Source: Rhinopithecus roxellana (taxonomy: Eukaryota; Chordata; Mammalia; Primates; Cercopithecidae). Taken from it: DNA of 64,000 nucleotides. Every line of letters starts with the position of its first letter. Position 1 is the first letter of the stretch. A model generated the notes under the pieces. The model was given only the letters and a program-made list of their open reading frames with translations. It searched no databases and was not told the DNA's origin. Both the position numbers and the translations under genes were made by a program. The stretch covers positions 43,005,022 through 43,069,021 of the forward strand of contig NC_044559.1 in the NCBI RefSeq assembly GCF_007565055.1, read 5' to 3'. This document shows, piece by piece, positions 10,201-18,726 of the stretch.

Positions 10201-11430
10201 TCCAGGTGGTTCTGATGGCTTTGTAAATATTTGGGATCCATTTAACAAAAAGCGACTGTGCCAATTCCATCGGTACCCCACGAGCATCGCATCACTTGCC
10301 TTCAGTAATGATGGGACTACGCTTGCAATAGCATCATCATATATGTATGAAATGGATGACACGGAACATCCTGAAGATGGTATCTTCATTCGCCAAGTGA
10401 CAGATGCAGAAACAAAACCCAAGTGAGTATGCTTCACCTGTATTTGAGCCTTTTCTTGCATTCAACCCAGGATTTATTAATTTTTCTAAATTCATGAATA
10501 GCATTGTTGATGCCTGCTCGATATTACAGCTGACTGTAGGGTTGGAGTTGATGTTATCATGTTCTCCCAAGCTTTCAATATCCGTAGGTTGATAGACGTC
10601 TGATGGATAAAATTGTGCCTAGTTGTTTTGTACAGAAGAATGTCAAACTCTCATTCTTCTTGAATAGGCTCTATTATTTGAATCTCTGGAGTTATTACCA
10701 GCTCATTGCTTCAGAATTAAGTTGAGGAATTCAAGAATAATTTATTTTAGTAAATTCTATTTAAGATGTTCAAGAATTTGAACTGCCAAAAATCCTTCCT
10801 CTCCACAGAGGTTGTTTCTTTAATATTAACACAAAGTAAGTGACCTTCGGGTCTTATTGGAAACCCAGAGTAATATGGCCTTGCCTGGAATTGCAAATTT
10901 CCTTAGTTTTGAAATTTTCGTAGACGTCTTTGGTTCTTGGTTGTAACTGTTGACTGAGAAGAGCCATTTACATTTTTTGATACCAACAGGGCAAAGCTTT
11001 TTACTTAATTACCTCCACCAGGCTTAAGGGAAATCTGATACTTCAGCATGTGTTAAACTATAAAATATCTACCCCAAGTGTCTTTGCCCAGTTCCTTGTC
11101 CCCTCTCCCCAGGCCCTTAAAGGAAGTTCTTGATACATATTTGTGGAATAACTGAATGTTTTCAGGATTCTTATACTTTGCTGAGTTAAATTGGGTGTGG
11201 TACCTTTGCTGATTGGTTGAGCCTCTGAGAGGGGGCAGAGTATTAAATATTCCATATCAGATATGCTTTTATAGGTTTGACTTTAGAAAAGTCTTAGCAT
11301 GTGAAGCCTGTTGGATAAAGGGCTGTGTTTGCATTTAATCTGTCACTTTTGTATCTCCTGTCCTGGCTGGCCATTTTGATCTCATGCTGTTCTTTTTTTC
11401 TTTTGAACTTGTAGGTCACCATGTACTTGA
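2175..11430 (+). CDS. BUB3: BUB3 mitotic checkpoint protein (7-exon coding region, 328 aa form)
   Basis: BUB3 is a WD40 beta-propeller of the spindle assembly checkpoint. It binds GLEBS motifs of BUB1 and BUBR1 and docks them on phosphorylated MELT motifs of KNL1 at kinetochores, so it contributes to the mitotic checkpoint complex. The coding join is 2175-2369, 2917-2986, 5319-5470, 8002-8160, 9830-10007, 10206-10422 and 11415-11430, totalling 987 nt or 328 codons plus TGA. That is the known human length. All borders are GT/AG, and the frame is continuous through split codons Glu89, Gly252 and Lys324. WD signatures are visible at residues 113-125 (TGSWDQTVKLWDP), 159-163 (VLVWD) and 253-263 (GSDGFVNIWDP). 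The start is the first ATG after exon 1 and opens MTGSNEFKLN. The closest paralogue is RAE1, but sequence identity throughout makes BUB3 certain. Confidence 0.98.
2917..2986 (+). CDS. BUB3: BUB3 exon 3 (residues 66-89)
   Basis: The acceptor TTATAG is followed by codons for DPTHAWSGGLDHQLKMHDLNTDQ. The exon ends with the first base of Glu89 before the donor GTAATG. It is 70 nt and ends in phase 1. Confidence 0.97.
2987..3988 (+). other. BUB3: BUB3 intron 3, 5' part
   Basis: This is AT-rich intronic sequence with no recognised exon or clear repeat. It leads into the long pyrimidine microsatellite. Open frames near 3526-3903 look incidental. Confidence 0.6.
3989..4355 (+). repeat. Long TTCC/TTTC microsatellite (GGAA/GAAA on the - strand)
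   Basis: This is a nearly pure pyrimidine tract of about 367 bp in BUB3 intron 3. It has a block of about 17 TTCC units (4003-4070), a TTTC spacer, a second block of about 16 TTCC units (4090-4153), then TTTC, CTCTCTGT and TTTCTGTC variants. It directly adjoins the tail side of an antisense Alu, so it probably grew from that Alu's A-tail. Such tracts can form triplex DNA and vary in length. All long open frames across it are artefacts of the repeat. Confidence 0.97.
4356..4612 (-). mobile_element. Truncated Alu
   Basis: The antisense Alu sequence starts GATGGAGTCTCGCTCTGTTGCC and runs to CCCAAAGTGCTGGGA. The Alu 5' end is missing, as sequence switches to unrelated DNA at TAACCTTACT. Its A-tail has been replaced by the long microsatellite. 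Confidence 0.93.
4905..5115 (-). repeat. LINE-2 3' end relic
   Basis: The run CATTTGTTCATTCAACATAT followed by TTGAGCACCTAGCCTGTACC resembles the reverse complement of the L2 3' end, which ends in a TGAATGAA-type repeat. The match is diverged but the order of motifs is right. Confidence 0.6.
5319..5470 (+). CDS. BUB3: BUB3 exon 4 (residues 89-139)
   Basis: The acceptor CTATAG follows a pyrimidine-rich tract with runs of C and T. The exon encodes ENLVGTHDAPIRC to SQPEK and includes the canonical WD motif TGSWDQTVKLWDP. The donor is AAAAG/GTAGGC. It is 152 nt and ends on a codon border. Confidence 0.98.
5471..8001 (+). other. BUB3: BUB3 intron 4
   Basis: This intron of 2531 bp begins GTAGGC and ends TTAAAAG. 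I saw no Alu or L1 in it, unlike the intergenic DNA downstream. It is AT-rich with no recognised exon, RNA gene or tandem repeat. Confidence 0.7.
8002..8160 (+). CDS. BUB3: BUB3 exon 5 (residues 140-192)
   Basis: The exon encodes VYTLSVSGDRLIVGTAGRRVLVWDLRNMG to FPNKQ, with the WD dipeptide at 162-163. It is 159 nt in phase 0. The acceptor is TTTTTTAAAAG, an unusual purine-rich end, and the donor is CAG/GTACTG. Confidence 0.97.
8161..9829 (+). other. BUB3: BUB3 intron 5
   Basis: This intron of 1669 bp runs from GTACTG to TTGGCAG. It contains a T-run of about 26 bases at 8251-8276 and a MIR relic at 8335-8475. No other element was recognised. Confidence 0.75.
8335..8475 (-). repeat. MIR relic
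   Basis: CCCATTTTAGAGACGACCTT followed by CAGAGAGACCAAGTAATCTGC and a TTTGAATAGAGG segment resembles the reverse complement of the MIR core. It is old and diverged. Confidence 0.6.
9830..10007 (+). CDS. BUB3: BUB3 exon 6 (residues 193-252)
   Basis: The exon encodes GYVLSSIEGRVAVEYLDPSPE to HNTFAT and the first base of Gly252. It is 178 nt. The acceptor is TCTTGGCAG and the donor is CCACAG/GTAAAG. It includes the charged loop VQKKKYAFKCHRLKENN. Confidence 0.97.
10008..10205 (+). other. BUB3: BUB3 intron 6
   Basis: This is the shortest intron, 198 bp, with donor GTAAAG and acceptor TTCCAG. It contains no recognisable element. Confidence 0.85.
10206..10422 (+). CDS. BUB3: BUB3 exon 7 (residues 252-324)
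   Basis: The exon encodes GGSDGFVNIWDPFNKKRLCQF to DAETKP and the first two bases of Lys324. It is 217 nt. The donor is CCCAA/GTGAGT. It carries the last canonical WD motif and the acidic loop EMDDTEHPEDG. Confidence 0.97.
10423..11414 (+). other. BUB3: BUB3 intron 7
   Basis: This intron of 992 bp runs from GTGAGT to ACTTGTAG. No exon was recognised. A segment near 11090-11160 weakly resembles an L2/MIR tail but is too diverged to name. Confidence 0.7.
11415..11430 (+). CDS. BUB3: BUB3 exon 8 coding end (residues 324-328, SPCT)
   Basis: The exon starts GTCACCATGTACTTGA. Joined to AA from exon 7 it reads Lys-Ser-Pro-Cys-Thr-stop, the known 328-residue C-terminus. Confidence 0.95.
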
Positions 11431-11775
11431 CAAGATTTCATTTACTTAAGTGCCATGTTGATGATAATAAAACAATTCGTACTCCCCAATGGTGGATTTA
11501 TTACTATTAAAGAAACCAGGGAAAATGCTAATTTTAATATTATAACAACCTGAAAATAATGGAAAAGAGGTTTTTGAGTTTTTTTTTTTTTTTAAATACT
11601 TTCTTAAGTGCATGAGATGGTTTGATGGTTTGCTGCATTAAAGGTATTTGGGCAAACAAAATTGGAGGGCAGTGACTGCAGTTTTGAGAATCAGTTTTGA
11701 CCTTGATGATTTTTTGTTTCCACTGTGGAAATAAATGTTTGTAAATAAATGTAATCAAAATCCCTTTGCATTCTT
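11431..11775 (+). other. BUB3: BUB3 exon 8 3' UTR (proximal part)
   Basis: The sequence after TGA is AT-rich with several poly(A) signals: AATAAA at 11466-11471, 11730-11735 and 11744-11749. Cleavage most likely follows the last pair, but a longer 3' UTR reaching further is possible. The end given is an estimate. Confidence 0.65.
11730..11749 (+). terminator. BUB3: Poly(A) signal pair for BUB3 exon 8
   Basis: Two AATAAA hexamers 14 nt apart lie about 300 nt after the TGA. An earlier AATAAA at 11466 lies only 36 nt after the stop. Which one is used cannot be told from sequence. Confidence 0.55.
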
Positions 11776-12640
11776 TCTGGACCTTAAATAGTAGAGGAAA
11801 ACGCTCATGAGCCATTTGTTTCTTTTGCTGGTTATAGTTGCTAATTCTAAAGCTGCTTCAGACTGCTTCATGAGGAGGTTAATCTACAATTAAACAATAT
11901 TTCCTCTTGGCTGTCCATTATTTTCTGAAGCAGATGGTTCATCATTTCCTGGGCTGTTAAACAAAGCGAGGTTAAGGTTAGACTCTTGGGAATCAGCTAG
12001 TTTTCAATCTTATTAGGGTGCAGAAGGAAAACTAATAAGAAAACCTCCTAATATCATTTTGTGACTGTAAACAATTATTTATTAGCAAACAATTGATCCC
12101 AGAAGGGCAAATTGTTTGAGTCAGTAATGAGCTGAGAAAAGACAGAGCATATCTGTGTATTTGGAAAAATAATTGTAACGTAATTGCAGTGCATTTAGAC
12201 AGGCATCTATTTGGACCTGTTTCTATCCCTAAATGAATTTTTGGAAACATTAATGAGGTTTACATATTTCTCTGACATTTATATAGTTCTCATGTCCATT
12301 TCAGTTGACCAGCCGCTGGTGATTAAGGTTAGAAAGAAAAAAATTATAGTGAGAATGAGATTCATTTCAATGTAATGCACTAAAGCAGAACACGAACTTA
12401 GCTTGGCCTATTCTAGGTAGTTCCAAATAATATTTTTGTTGTCAAACTTTAAAATTTATATTAATTTGCAAATGTATGTCTCTGAATAGGACTTGGACCT
12501 TTCCTGACATTTATTTTATCCGTGATGTATTTTTTAAAAATTCTTTTGATACAGAGAAGGGTCTTTTTTTTTAAAGTATTTCAGTGAAAACTTGGTGTAA
12601 GTCTGAACCCATCTTTTGAAATGTATTTTCTTCATTGCAG
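11776..12640 (+). other. BUB3: Between the two BUB3 last exons
   Basis: This AT-rich stretch has no clear transposon. It is either intronic for the short isoform or part of a long exon-8 3' UTR. Its lack of repeats contrasts with the flanking DNA and fits transcribed, conserved sequence. Confidence 0.5.
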
Positions 12641-12960
12641 GTCCACCTAATCATCCTGTGAAAGTGGTTTCTCTATGGAAAGCTTTGTTTGCTTCCTACA
12701 AATACATGCTTATTCCTTAAGGGATGTGTTAGAGTTACTGTGGATTTCTCTGTTTTCTGTCTTACAAGAAACTTGTCTATGTACCTTAATACTTTGTTTA
12801 GGATGAGGAGTCTTTGTGTCCCTGTGCAGTAGTCTGAAGAATTCCCCCTTCTGTCTCCTAGCAAGCCCCGTTGCTGTATCTGAACAGTTTGAACTCTTTT
12901 TGTAATATAATCTAGACCTGTTGTTTCTGTGCTATCTAATAAACAAGATTCAGAACCCTT
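12641..12960 (+). other. BUB3: BUB3 alternative last exon (326 aa form)
   Basis: A good acceptor, TTCTTCATTGCAG, precedes GTCCACCTAA. Joined to AA from exon 7 this reads Lys-Ser-Thr-stop (TAA at 12648-12650), which is the known shorter BUB3 C-terminus of 326 residues. An AATAAA at 12939-12944 is followed by GT/T-rich sequence suitable for cleavage near 12960. Confidence 0.85.
12939..12944 (+). terminator. BUB3: Poly(A) signal of the alternative last exon
   Basis: AATAAA is followed by a TTGGATGTTTTTGAATGTTGG downstream element. It lies about 290 nt after the TAA of the 326-residue form. Confidence 0.75.
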
Positions 12961-14929
12961 GAATGTTGGATGTTTTTGAATGTTGGTAATTAATATAATT
13001 TACTTAAAAAGGCTTGTGTAAAGCAAAACTCGCCATCACAGGCATGTTGGGGATGACATTTTACCTTTAAGTCCACTCTGCCTCGTTTAATTGTCTCCTC
13101 TGATGTGTGTTGGGGATTCAGTCCTGCATAAAGTGATTTGTTGGAGTTCAGCCATTTCCCTCATGCCCCCTTGTGCCCTCTCGGTGGATCAGCAGGGCCT
13201 TTGAGCCAAGTGTACAGCTTCACTCAGGATGGGCAGAGACTATGTGGCAGCCGCTGGGGACCTTTTGGCTCAGTGCTCTCCTACTAGTGCTGGTGCAGTG
13301 GTGCTCAGGTAGCTTGTACATCCCTGTGTTGATGTAGTCATAGTCCACACACAGCCAAATGACAGACCCTTCTGTACTTAGCCATCAAATACCAAATCAC
13401 AGTGAAGCCCTTGGGATGGTAAAGAATGTAATAGCCAGGGACTAACTGATGATATTAGTTCTTTAGTGTGATTATGTGCTTCTAAAAGTCCCTGACCACT
13501 TGGTTGAGGACAGACCATAAGTTTAAAACATTGTATAAGTGAAAGAATTAATATAGTATTGTTATAGGTAACCAAATTAAAGTAATGTGGACTTGTTTTT
13601 GAGGTGCTGAGGGAGGGCTTATTTTATGGTTCCATGTGGATGCCCTCTTGTCTCTGGATATCAAATGTGCCTCCCTCCATCTCTACATACCCCTTAACCA
13701 GCTCTTCACGGTTTGCTTGTTTATGGTTATAGCTACCTTTTCCCCAAATTACCCAGATGTAGTTACCTTGGCCTCATTGGTTTCCCTTACCCACATTCTT
13801 TAAGTGTCTCTTCTGTTTATTTTTTCTTCCTACTGCTCCTATCCCATTTCCTTCTGGGTGAATGTGGCAGCCTCCAGTTTCTGCCTTAAGTCCTCCATCT
13901 AATAGAGCAGTGACTTTTGAACATTGTAGTTGTGACCCAAGTAAGAAATACATTTTGAACTACAGTTCAGAACGCAGAGGTCAGTATAGTATGCATGACA
14001 GACAGAAGGGTCCTGAAACACGACTTGCCCTTCCTGCATGTGATGTATCTGGTGCATGCGTGCATTTTTTTTCTTTGCTTTTTAAGAAATCCTGGTTATG
14101 GCACCTTGAATTGAACAAATGCCTGTCACCTGTAATTTGGAAAAACTCGATCAGATTTCTAAAAATTTTCTAGATTTTTAAAAAATGTATTCTTATGTCG
14201 TACTTGGAATCCTCCACTGCTTCCTGTTGCTCATAGTCGCCCTTCAGCGATTTCATAAGGAGATGTGCTGCTTCCCAAGCTTCCAGATCATCAGGAAGGG
14301 GCTGCGGACTGTAAGGTGCTCTCAGAAGATGGGACTAACTAACCCTTGTTGGGAATATAAGTAAGCAGGTGGGATGGGAATGTTAAAGTGATAGCAGTAT
14401 CTGGTTCTGAGTTCTGTTGTGTAAAAACTTAAAGGTATATTAGCAGGTTAGCCTTTGTTCTGTGGGAAATCCAGGCCTTGTTAGAAGGACCAAGGCCAGA
14501 ATGCCCAGTTTAGCGTTGGCATTCAAACCCTTCATTGTTTTTCCTCCATTATCTGTTAAATTCCTGCTTTGCCAAAGGTATTTTCTATACCCTAATAACT
14601 CTAGCTTCCTTCCCTCAGTGGCGACTCAACGCACATTAGCCTACTGAGAGCTTAGATCACTACAATGAATCCTTGTAAATTTGTTTAACTCAGTTTTCCC
14701 CAAATTCGTTTGAGCCGGTTGGTTCTACTTTTTCTGGTCTTGTTCCCACAATCATTTTACCTTTTACCACTCCTGCAGAAAACATGGGGGTTCTTTTGTT
14801 AGCTGAGAGCCAGGTTACTTTCTTCACTGTCACTCTGACGCTTGTGTTGATTCCCAAATCTCAGTTTGCCCAGGGGCATTCTCTTTCTGAATTGCTCTTT
14901 CAGGATTTAATTTGAATCCTGCAAAGTCC
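12961..14929. other. Intergenic DNA downstream of BUB3
   Basis: No gene was recognised. The sequence is mostly unique and has no clear young repeat. An open frame at 13862-14173 has no recognisable domain. Confidence 0.6.
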
Positions 14930-15190
14930 TGTTCAAAACCCCCTTTTCCATGAAGCCCTTCTTCCTTGTTGCAGCTCACAAATAAGTATGCCCTTTCTCA
15001 AAACATGTATGAAACACCTCCCGCTTGTATACCTTTAGCAGCAGTTACTCATATTGCCTGGCATTTAAACATTTTTGTATGCATACATCTTGCTTGCTTC
15101 CTACTTACAGCAAGAGCAGGACCACATCTTTTTGTGTGCTCTGGTACATGCCTGTTGGACCACTTTGATATTGCTAAATTATATAGACTC
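14930..15190 (+). repeat. LINE-2 relic (candidate)
   Basis: The order CCATGAAGCCCTTCTTCC, then a CTCATATTGCCTGGCATTTA segment, then AGCAAGAGCAGGACCACATC matches the L2 3' region as I know it. It is strongly diverged. Confidence 0.5.
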
Positions 15191-15369
15191 CTTTTAAAAT
15201 AATTTGAAATATAATTTTGGAGTATAGACATCTTGTCCAGTGCATTAGACAGGTGACCTTTGGCTTTGTTCATTAAGCATTTAGTAAGTCTCTTAGAAGT
15301 GATATGTTTACTGTAGAAAAATTCAGATAACATGCAAAAAATGAAACATACTGTCACAATCCTATGATA

Positions 15370-15780
15370 TAACTTAAAAATTCCTTTCCAGCTTCATAGA
15401 GATATTTGATGAGAATTGTATATATTTAAGGTATACAATGTGATGTTTTGATACATGTATACATTGTGAAATGATGATTACCACAACCAGGCTAATAAAC
15501 ATCTCCATCACTTTGTTAAATTGAGTTAAACAAATTTATACGTTGACAAGTTACATTTACAAATTGATGTAATTTTTTTATGTGGTGAGAATACCTACGA
15601 TATAATCTCAGCAAATTTCAAGTATACAATACATTATTACTAATGATAGCCACCACACTGTGTGTCAGGGCTCCAGAACTTACTCATCTCAGAGGAGGTA
15701 GCTACTTTGAACATTTTTGGTGTATATCCATCCTTCAGGATTTTCTGTATATTTCTCTAACAGTAAAGTTTTTGTTAGCC
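15370..15780 (-). mobile_element. L1 (older L1M class) 3' fragment
   Basis: TATATTTAAGGTATACAATG, then GTGATGTTTTGATACATGTA, then a CAAATTTCAAGTATACAATA segment are the antisense of the mammalian L1M 3' UTR. The borders are approximate. Confidence 0.8.
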
Positions 15781-15917
15781 GCATCATGTGAAACGCCTGG
15801 GTAGACAAATTTAAAGATGTTACTTGGGATGGTGTGACTTGTACAAGCCACATAGCCTGCATGGTGTCCACTTTGAGGGGGATGCCCATAGCTATACTTA
15901 GAAGTCATCCCCTAGAG

Positions 15918-16443
15918 CAAGCTTGTCCAATTTGTTGTCCATGGGCCACATGCTGCCCAGGATGACTTTGAAGGTGACCCAAAACAAATTAATAAGCTTT
16001 TGTAAAATATGAGAATTTTTTTTTTTTTTTTTTTTTTTGAGACAGTGTCGTTCTGTCGCCCAGGCTGGAGTGCAAGTGGCATGATCTCCGCTCACTGCAA
16101 GCTCCGCCTCTCGGGTTCAAGCGAGTCTCCTGCCTCAGCCACCCAAGTTGCTGGGATTACAGGCACCCACCATCAGTTGCCCAGCTGATTTTTGTATTTT
16201 TTTCAGTAGAGACAGGGTTTCACCATGTTGACCAGGTTGGTCTTGAACTCCTGACCTCAGGTGATCTGCCCTCCTTGGTCTCCTAAAGTGCTGGGATTAC
16301 AGGCACGAGCGACTACACCCGCCTGTGACTTTGTTGTTGTTGTTGTTTTTTCAGCTCATCAGCTATTGTTAGTGTATTTTATGTGTAGCCCAAGACAATT
16401 CTTCCAATGTGGACCAGGGAAGCCAAAAGATTGGACACCCCTG
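15918..16443. mobile_element. hAT-type DNA transposon fossil split by an Alu
   Basis: Terminal inverted repeats CAAGCTTGTCCAA and TTGGACACCCCTG face each other. A perfect 8-bp duplication, CCCTAGAG, flanks the element at 15910-15917 and 16444-16451, and 8 bp is the hAT target-site size. Without the Alu insert the element is about 215 bp, so it is non-autonomous and has no coding capacity. I recognise it as a common MER-type human repeat but do not assert its name. Confidence 0.88.
16015..16324 (-). mobile_element. Alu nested in the hAT element
   Basis: A poly-T head precedes GAGACAGTGTCGTTCTGTCGCC and the Alu body, ending near CACCCGCCT. A short TTG repeat follows at 16331-16346. The full-length element sits inside the older hAT transposon. 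Confidence 0.95.
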
Positions 16444-16834
16444 CCCTAGAGCATCTGAAGCCTGGATACAAAAGAGCCTGTGGCTATGACTGACAGGATT
16501 CTGGCCATTAGGAATTCTGTGACATGGAGGGAAAACGGCCACTTCAAATTTGCACCCCCAGGTATCATGTGGGCAGGTGCTCCCTGTGGCTGGCGATAGT
16601 TGTGAGTGAGCCTTGCACGGACTTTCCCTCTATTGGCTGTTCCAGAGTGAGGGGCTGCAGGTGTCTACTTATGTACCTATGGCTAAGATGCTCCTGAGCA
16701 AGTGGGGGCCAGTTAGTATATATAATTTTTACAAAATTTGGATCATGTTACATAAATATCTTGCTTCATGCACTTAATATGAAATTTTGCCCATGATTTA
16801 TTTTTTACCTTATTTTTAAGGGCCACCTAGTTAG

Positions 16835-16965
16835 TATTTGATTATTTGAACAACTATTTAGTGCCTGTGATGTGCCAGCCACTGCTAGATTCTGGGGTTC
16901 AAAACACTGACAGATGCTGTGATACCACAGCGTGGCTACATTTTGTTTTCAAGACCTTGGCCAAC
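16835..16965 (-). repeat. LINE-2 3' relic (candidate)
   Basis: GAACAACTATTTAGTGCCTG followed by TGATGTGCCAGCCACTGCTAG resembles antisense L2 3' sequence. It is diverged. Confidence 0.5.
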
Positions 16966-17254
16966 CTTTGGTCCTCATAGCCACTGCCCTGGTAGTAAGG
17001 GACTTAGTTAAGTTTGGTGACTGCTTGAAGTCTAAGATCAGCAAAGTGGCTAATGCAGGCACTGTGACAGTCTGAGCACTAGGAAAAGCAGTGTGGGTAG
17101 AAATTCCCTGTTTGAGAGCCTTCTGGTTATACTTTAAAAATAAGGGAGCCTAGCATCTTGTCAAATCTTTGAGCCCACTCAATTGAAGGGCCTGTCACTC
17201 ATCCAGAATTGAATCTGCTAGTTTAACAGGTCAGGCAGTGTGATGTGACAGCGT

Positions 17255-17337
17255 GAATCTTAGAGTCCAGCCTTTGAACATGGCTTTGAATCCTGACTTT
17301 ACTGCCTATTCAGGGGGCCACTAGCTAAGTTAATTTG
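17255..17337 (+). repeat. MIR relic, 5' part
   Basis: CCTTTGAACATGGCTTTGAA with ACTGCCTATT and CTAGCTAAGTTAATTT resembles the MIR first half. It is cut by the Alu fragment that follows. A MIR-like second half appears at 17690-17830. Confidence 0.55.
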
Positions 17338-17521
17338 TGAGCCTGGGCAACATGGTGAAACCCATCTCTAGAAAAGATACAAAAATTAGCTGGATGTGGT
17401 AGTTCATAGCTACTCTGGAGGCTGAGGCAGGAGGATAACCTGAGCCTAGGAGATTGAGGTTGCAGTGAGCTGAAGCTGCACTACTGCACTCCAGCCTAGG
17501 TAATAGCAAGACCTTGTCTTG
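17338..17521 (+). mobile_element. Truncated Alu
   Basis: The sequence begins inside the Alu body at GAGCCTGGGCAACATGGTGAAA and runs through GCACTCCAGCCTAGGTAATA to ACCTTGTCTT. The 5' part and A-tail are missing. It abuts the left arm of a large inverted repeat. Confidence 0.9.
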
Positions 17522-17678
17522 CTGAAAGGAAACTGCTGTAACTAGTCTTAATAGCATAAATCAGTACTTTCCCAAGTGAAAGATGGGCTACCCAGAGATA
17601 TTTTAAAGACTGAGGTGGGGAAGTCAAAGGAGAGAAGAATCATGAAACTAGCACTGTGTTTGCTCCCCAGATGTCAAC
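17522..17678 (+). repeat. Inverted duplication, left arm
   Basis: This 157-bp segment is almost the exact reverse complement of 18570-18726, with about four mismatches seen by eye and no gaps. Neither arm matches a repeat family that I recognise. Confidence 0.92.
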
Positions 17679-17689
17679 CTTGTCTTAAT

Positions 17690-17830
17690 CTAAAAAATAA
17701 AATTTCTGAGCTGTAGTTTCCTCATCTGTAAAATGAAGATAATACCTAGATCATGGAGTTACGAACAAGTATGTTAAATATTTATCAGCGTGTACCTGAC
17801 ACAGTCAGTAGAAAATATCTGCTCTCTTTG
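17690..17830 (+). repeat. MIR relic, 3' part
   Basis: AGTTTCCTCATCTGTAAAAT followed by AAGATAATACCTAGATCATG is a clear MIR 3' half. It lies just beyond the left arm of the inverted duplication. Confidence 0.75.
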
Positions 17831-18569
17831 GATGAAAAATATTTAACACTTCACTCTCAGATATAATTATTAGCTGACTTTTTAGATTCTTTTTTCTTTT
17901 TCATAAGTTAATGTAGTTCTCAGATATCTATGGGATTTCTAGTTCTTAAATATGCCAGTATTTTTTTCTGTTAAAATGTTGGTGAACTATTTTAAACATT
18001 CAGAAAAACTCGGGATCATACCCGTAAACCCACTGTCCAGATTTTAAAATGTTTAATGTTTTTCCGTATTTTATCTCTTCATTTTAAAATAAAGTTTTTC
18101 AAATGCTTGAAGCCTCGTTTGTACCCCTCTTGCCCCATTTCCATTTTCCACTTTTCTTCAATGTTGTACCCATTTATTGCTTTTTTTTGCTTATGCAGTA
18201 GCCATATAAAATACGGGCTTTGTGTTTTTGCAAGTTTGTAGAAATGGTAACTGGTAACTGTTTCTATCCCAGAATAAGCCCACCCCCATTTAACATCCAG
18301 TGTGGTTAATAAGATAGGAAAGGGAAAGGGACAAAGCTACAGTCCATCACTGACCAGGAAACAACTTAGCAGCAGCAAGGTTGGGCAGGGGAGTGGCGGA
18401 GCTGAGAGCGCCCCCTCATCTGAGGTCAGCCACCATTTTTGTAGTGGAATGGCATTTGTCTCTGACTTGGTGAAAACTGCATAATCCCACAGAAGTTGTT
18501 CTTTTCCTCAGGAAACTATGTGAGCGTGTTAGTATTCAATAGATGAGGTGGATTAAAAACAACATCTGT

Positions 18570-18726
18570 GTTGACATCTGGGGAGCAAACACAGCGCTAG
18601 TTTCATGGTTCTTCTCTCCTTTGACTTCCCCACCTCAGTCTTTGAAATGTCTCTGGGTAGCCCATCTTTCACTTGGGAAAGTACTGATTTATGCTATTAA
18701 GACTAGTTACAGCAGTTTCCTTTCAG
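18570..18726 (-). repeat. Inverted duplication, right arm
   Basis: This is the reverse complement of 17522-17678 over the same 157 bp. The arms are separated by 891 bp. Unlike the left arm, it is flanked by unique sequence and not by an Alu and a MIR. Confidence 0.92.
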
